A DNA stretch of 64,000 bases. It comes from Cycas panzhihuaensis (Eukaryota; Cycadophyta). The DNA lies in the NCBI GenBank assembly GCA_023213395.1, contig CM041465.1, forward strand, positions 76,081,741 through 76,145,740. Direction: 5' to 3'. Below are positions 58,790-64,000 of this stretch, piece after piece (within the stretch, counting starts at the first letter, position 1; each line of letters starts with the position of its first letter). Both the position numbers and the translations under genes were made by a program. The notes beneath the pieces were generated by a model that worked only from the letters and a program-made list of their open reading frames with translations, did not search any database and had not been told where the DNA came from.

Positions 58790-61440
58790 GGTCCTGTTAA
58801 TGTTAACTTTCATCCTTTTAAGTAGCATCATATTCTTCCATATTTTTCCATCTCACCAAATATTCCTTAACTTGCCTTGTCTGCAATTGCTTTGTCCTAA
58901 TATTGAAAATGTCTTCTAATTACAATATTAGTGATCTGTCATCATCGAGCTCCAATAGAGTGTGGTTGGGCCTTTTCCCTAATTTTCTTCTTTCAATAAG
59001 ATATATGAAATACAATATGGATTTCAGTTATTTCATAGGTCTAATTTATATGTGGCTTCTCCCACTTTCTTTTATACATAAAAAGGTTTACAAAACCTGG
59101 CCCGGAGTTCATGTTTGCTAGATTTTCTGATGGTGCCCTATTTACATGGTTGTAATCTTATGAATACTCAATCATTAACTTCAAATTATCCCTATAAATA
59201 ACAATAGTTCTACTATTGTTTCATCATATTCTAAGTTGTATTTAAATTATCCTTGGGGATACATATGATTTCTTCCATTTTTCCTATTTTTAATGTAACT
59301 TTTAGGACTTTAGCATGAGTGACTCTATGAATGAGAGATGGAAGATCATACCCATAAAGCGCTTTAAATGGTGGTATCTGTGTTGCTATATAATAAGTGG
59401 TATTATACCACTATTCTACTAGATGTAATCATTTATGCCATTGCCCCTACCTATATAATATAAAAAATCTAAGATAACCTTCTAAACATTTATTTACTAT
59501 TTCAATTTGTCCATCATAGGCTATATTTATGATTAGTTTAGTCCCAACTAATCAAAACGTCTCCTAGAAATTGCTTGTAAACTTAGGATTGTAATCACTA
59601 ATAATTGCCTTAAGATATTCATGTAATTAATTAATCTCATTTAGGAATATGTCTACAACTTGACTAGCTTTGAATAAAACTTGTATTCCTCTATAGTACG
59701 CATGTTTGGTCAATCTACTTACTATTACTAAAATAACATTCATTCCTTCTACATTTAGTAGATTTATAATAAAATTCATTAATATTTCCTACCATCTTTG
59801 CTGCGGAATATGTAATGGTTATAAGAAGCCTGAAATCTTCACTATTCTTGCCTTGTTTCTTTGGCATGAACTGCATTTTAACACATACTAGTTGATATTT
59901 TTTCAACCCCTTCCAAAAGAATGATTTTTTAACACTACAGTATATTTTGTCCATTTTAACATGATCAACTAATGGTATCGCATTGCATTCTTATAATATC
60001 ATTTCCATGAATGCTAAATTAGGAATAAGGTATATCTAATTTTTATACTATAAAGTATTATTCTTCTAATTAAATTTCTTGTCCTGCATTAGGGAATCAT
60101 TTTATAGCCACTAGATGATTTTCTTGGTATGTACATCACTTGTGTATTCCTTTTATATTTCTTAAATTTATACAAGTGTTATTATAAATATGATAAGTAG
60201 CGATGTAACCTTGTCCTTCCTTAATAGGTCATCTATAACTATATTTTCTTTTCTCTTTTTATAAACTATCTCAAAATCAAAAGCTTGGATCTTACTTACC
60301 TATTTTTATTATTCTTATGATATATTTAATTGAGTTAAGAAGTATTTAAAACTAGAATGACATGTTTTCACTAGAAATGTGTTACCCACTAGATATTATT
60401 GCCACTTTGTGATAGCATATAATATGGCTAGCATCTCCTTGTCATAAATGAGGATAAGATTTTCCTTTACTTTGAGCCTTCAACTCTCAAAAGAAATAGG
60501 ATGATTATCCTACATTAACATGGTCCCTAACCCTTCAACTAAGGCATCACATTCTAATATAAATAGCTTCTCAAATTTTGAAGTTGTGAGTATTAGCAAT
60601 GATGTTACGAGCTCCTTAAGTTAGTTGAATGCCTTATATACTTTCTCATCACATCTAAAAATATCCTTATTGGTCAAGTTAGATAAGAGTGTTGCAATAT
60701 AGATGATGAAATATTAGTAGATCATTGTCATACCCAGATATCCCTTAACCTTAGTGATGTTGGTCAGTGTGGGCCAATGAAGCATTGCCTATACTTTCTT
60801 AGGAGCTATCTTAACTTCTTTCTTTAATACGATATAGCCCAAGTATTCCAATTATTGTTTACTAAAAGTACATTTCCTCACATTTCTAAATTAAAACATT
60901 ATCTTGAAGTGTTTATAGTATATGCCTAATATGTTATAGGTGCTCCTCCCAAGTATTACTATAAATTAAAATATCATCAAAGAATACTCATGTAAACTTA
61001 CAAAGACATAGATGGAGTACCTTGTTCATAGTTTCTTGGAATGTGGTTGGCGTATTTATTAATCCAAAAGGTATAAATTTAAACTCATAATTACCTTCAT
61101 GGGTCCATAACATTATTTTTGCCATATCCTAAGCTTGTATTTAAATCTGATAATATCCTGATCTTGAATCAATTTTAGTAAAAAATAATGTCCAATGTAA
61201 TTCATAGAAGAGGTCATCAACCCATAATATTGGGTAACAATTTTTTATTATTACCATGCTTAGTGGCCTATAATCTAGACACATATTATAGCATTCATCC
61301 TTTTTTAGCACTAATAGAATTAGAGTAGTAAAATGACTTTAGCTTGGAACAATTGTGTCTTACTCTAGTAAAGTGTATATCAATTTCTCAATGATTACCT
61401 TATGATGATGTGGGTGCATATAAGGCCAAACATTAATGAG
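58790..61440 (-). pseudogene. Second chromovirus (Ty3/gypsy) pol with chromodomain (decayed)
   Basis: Read on the - strand: RT with 'YNMCLDYRPLS' (about 61,285), 'EGNYEFKFIPFGLINTPTTF' (about 61,105-61,045) and the catalytic 'VFFDDILIYS' (about 60,990-60,960); RNase H (about 60,600-60,250, strongly decayed); integrase zinc region and core start (59954-59715, 'KKSFFWKGLKKYQLVCVKMQ'); C-terminus and chromodomain in other frames (about 58,880-58,810, 'LQTRQVKEYLVRWKNMEEYD'). Gag and protease are absent: the copy is cut at about 61,440 where the gag-only element begins. Confidence 0.85.
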
Positions 61441-61449
61441 TGTTATGCC

Positions 61450-61777
61450 TAGTTCTCAGTCTCACATGCTCAACAAAATCAACATTAAATACATTGAGGG
61501 TATCTCCCCCATAAGTAGAAATTAAAATATCCCAAACGGATTTGGAAGTTGTTAATTCAGAAACTCTAGAAAAAACATCATCATTTATAGTACAAAATAA
61601 TAGTCATAAGACTTCATTATCCTTTCTAAACTTTTCTTTAATACTAAGACCACATTCATGTTACAAATATTTCCAAAGATCATATATAATGAAATAATTT
61701 TGTATAGTCTTATGCCATAGTGAAAAATTATGGCCATTGAAAATAGGAAATTTTACTTGATTAAGATTGAATGTCAT
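61450..61777 (-). pseudogene. Copia-type gag, second copy
   Basis: From ATG 61777: 'MTFNLNQVKFPIFNGHNFSL', equivalent to the first copy's gag start but with a slightly longer N-terminus. The rest is heavily interrupted. It is cut at about 61,450. Confidence 0.75.
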
Positions 61778-63290
61778 TTTACTAAAAAAATTTAGTACAT
61801 ATAAGGTATGCTTTTACCAAGTTAAAAAGTCAATAAACCAATTAACATATATGATTTCAAATAAACTTTTTGAAAGAGATGTAATGCCCTTAAAAATTAA
61901 ATCAACTAAATGTAATAAGGAAATAATGAATATATAAGCAACTTTGAAATCATATACCAATATTCTTTTAGCTATACAAATATGAAATAAGACCTTATCC
62001 TTTTAATTTTCTTCAAATGAATAAATATAACCTTTCAATGTAATAAATCTTTTACCTTGATAATAATATATAATGTTGAATCTAAAATGTATATGAGTAA
62101 TTTCACTTTGAAATATAAAGAATATAAAGAAATTTTTAAACAAAAAAGTATTGTACTCCTTAAAAGAAAGGTTGAGAGGACAACCTCAAGTTTGGCAGCT
62201 TCAAAGCTATGCTAAATAGTGTCAGAATAATATGAAACTTTACCAGTATGAAGATCAATAAAATATGTATCCAATGGAACTAACCGTTTTGAAAGTGGGT
62301 TCCTATAAGTCAATATTTGATGATCCAAAGTTATAGACCTCTTTTTTAGGCTTAACAGGAGCAGGTAGCTCCAAATAGCATAAAAATGCTAATAAAATAC
62401 TTATAGAATGATGTAAAATGATCAAATATCATTTTGAAGACTAATCAATATATTTTTAATTGAAATTTTTGAGAAATAATATATGGGAAATGTGTAATTA
62501 TGGTAGGTTGGAGGCTATTAAGTACCTCTATTTTAATGCTTTTGAAAATTAGTAAAAACATCTTAAAACATATAAAAGACTATATCAATTCGAAGAGGAA
62601 TGAGTCAGCTTCCCAATGAAACTGACGGAACTGAATTCTGATACAAAACAAAAAAGTATAACAGAAATGGCAACAAGCACCTTTATGTGAATATGTTTTA
62701 AAAAATACTAAAAAATACTAAAATGTCACTTTAGATGATTAAAATAATGATAAAAATAAATCTTAAAAAATAAAATAAATAGTTAGTAATAATTTTTTTT
62801 AAAAGTAGATTACTGTAGAATAGATCCAGGTAGAAAATAATCACCTCATAATAAAATATAATCTAATGAAAAAGTGATTTTATAAAAAAGTTTAAAAATG
62901 CTCAAAATTTGATGATTGACTTTAAACTGACTAAAACAGGATTAAATCAGGTCCAAATGGGTCATATGACTAGTCAAAATCAGTCTATAGAAAATTTCAG
63001 ACATAATGAAACTAGTTTCGTCAGAAACTGATGATCTAGTGAGAACTTATGGCAAAAATTTGCCAATTACCCTATGTAAAATGAAAAAAAATAAAAAAAA
63101 TAAAAAGAAAAAAGTGTTATAAAGTTGCTGGCCCCTTTAGTGATACCTAACAATCACGTGAAAAGCTCATGTGACCGAGGGCTAAGAGAACGAAAGGGCT
63201 AGGATTTTAAATACAGAATCAAAATATTATTTAATATAATTAATTTTTTCCAAACTTTATAAAAAATAAAATTAAAAATTAAAATCTTAA
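61450..63290 (-). mobile_element. Second copy of the gag-only element family (partial)
   Basis: Collinear with 52,395-54,240 of the first copy: gag and leader. The left end is truncated inside gag, against the chromovirus at about 61,440, so the 3' LTR is missing. The right side enters host-derived DNA and the window end. Confidence 0.8.
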
Positions 63291-63540
63291 CAGTTATACT
63301 ATTGTTACACTACCACGCTTGTCGTTGCATGCGTGTCATGCAGCCTTTGCTACCAGATGTCGTGCCTGATGCACATGCCTAGCGACCATTTGCCCCCGCC
63401 ACTACTCCAGTCGTTTGATCGCCCGACACGTAGTCATTGGACCTGCACAGATACCGCGTGTTTGTAGAGGGCTGCCACCTGTACATTGCACACAATGGGA
63501 AGAGAAGAGGGCCACCGAAGAAATGATTAAATCTAGTTCA
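63291..63540. other. GC- and CpG-rich patch at the cargo junction
   Basis: About 240 bases with many CG dinucleotides in otherwise AT-rich DNA. It starts where the two family copies stop matching. No gene is recognised on either strand. Confidence 0.45.
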
Positions 63541-63584
63541 AATTTGGGTGCATAAAGTAGATCAATTCGATGAGTATTATACTA

Positions 63585-63780
63585 CAAAGGATATTGAGCC
63601 ACAAATCTGATATTAAAGATCTTGAGACAAGGATGAAGGAATAGGTCCTCCCAACTGATTATTTTTCAGGATCAACTGCTCTAACTATTTTAACTTAGAA
63701 ATAGAAAGTGGTATGCCTCCATATATCTCATTGAGAGTCAAACAATTACCTATCTCATCAGAAATATGACCTATGTTTGA
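63585..63780 (-). pseudogene. Captured leucine-rich-repeat fragment of an ERECTA-family receptor kinase
   Basis: The - strand reads 'GHISDEIGNCLTLN', 'YGGIPLSISKLK', a stop, then 'LEQLILKNNQLGGPIPSSLS' and, after a frame change, 'NIRFVAQYPL'. The 'SISKLK-LEQLILKNNQL-GPIPS-LSQ' stretch is nearly specific to the ERECTA, ERL1 and ERL2 receptors, cell-surface kinases that control plant growth and stomatal patterning. The stop (63685-63687, TAG) sits where those proteins have Gln, a C-to-T change. A few residues of one repeat are deleted. About 2.5 repeats run without an intron. Confidence 0.83.
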
Positions 63781-64000
63781 GCGTGTAGAGTTCTTGGATT
63801 TGAGATGAAAGCTTGGGAGCTGTGGTGTTAAGAATAGGATGGACATATATGAAGTTGTAGGCTTAGAGGTCTATGGTTTATAATACTGAAAGTTTCAGAG
63901 GTTGCTTGTGTCCTGGATGGTGAATGGAATCTTCAATGGATTATAAAATAGGATACACATTTTTCTGAGGGGATATGCAAACATTAGGAGAGGCCACTAA
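63781..64000. other. DNA beyond the ERECTA-like fragment, to the window end
   Basis: No recognised coding. On the - strand it lies just upstream of the repeats and could be intron or further cargo; the last 18 bases before 63,780 in that frame give no clear repeat. Confidence 0.3.

Overview
The window is a stretch of repeat-rich nuclear DNA from a seed plant. Almost everything in it is decayed LTR retrotransposon: plant-type Ty1/copia and Ty3/gypsy polyproteins, tRNA-iMet-type primer binding sites (TGGTATCAGAG and variants), polypurine tracts, LTR pairs, and short pieces of two plant host genes (Cullin-3 and an ERECTA-family receptor kinase). I see no intact host gene, no tRNA or rRNA gene and no CRISPR array. 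The many old, nested elements would suit a large genome such as a gymnosperm, but the sequence does not fix the species.

Layout. (1) 1 to about 10,690: the 3' part of a GC-rich Tat-lineage Ty3/gypsy element on the + strand. It carries reverse transcriptase, RNase H and integrase, an antisense plant-mobile-domain (PMD) gene, a second archaeal-type RNase H reading frame and a probable long 3' LTR. (2) 10,945-16,229: copia fragments on the + strand. (3) 16,230-21,256: a copia element on the - strand that interrupts the preceding one. (4) 21,257-24,702: a Ty3/gypsy gag piece and unassigned AT-rich DNA. (5) 24,703-28,215: a non-coding LTR element on the - strand with microsatellites. (6) 28,228-31,790: a chromovirus pol with a chromodomain, + strand. 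(7) 33,071-35,757: a 2.7-kb LTR-gag-LTR element with a GTTAC target duplication. (8) 35,790-58,441: an old LTR element split by two insertions. One is a copia element (36,351-49,076) that itself contains a gypsy element (41,686-48,409, duplication CAACC). The other is a gag-only element (51,592-57,700, duplication ATTAT). (9) 58,442-61,440: a second chromovirus pol, - strand. (10) 61,450-64,000: a second copy of the gag-only family, running off the window.

The most unusual content is in the gag-only family. Its two copies match from gag through the leader and part at equivalent points (about 54,240 and 63,290). Beyond that point each carries host DNA. The first holds the C-terminal neddylation domain of a Cullin-3 gene plus exon-like DNA I could not name. 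The second holds about 2.5 leucine-rich repeats of an ERECTA-family receptor kinase. This looks like repeated capture of gene fragments by a small non-autonomous retrotransposon.

Decay is dominated by C-to-T (G-to-A) change. Most in-frame stops can be read as altered Gln, Arg or Trp codons, and several LTR ends have changed from TG to TA or CA to TA. This is the expected outcome of long-term cytosine methylation. All calls were made by eye from translations and repeats; no database search was run.
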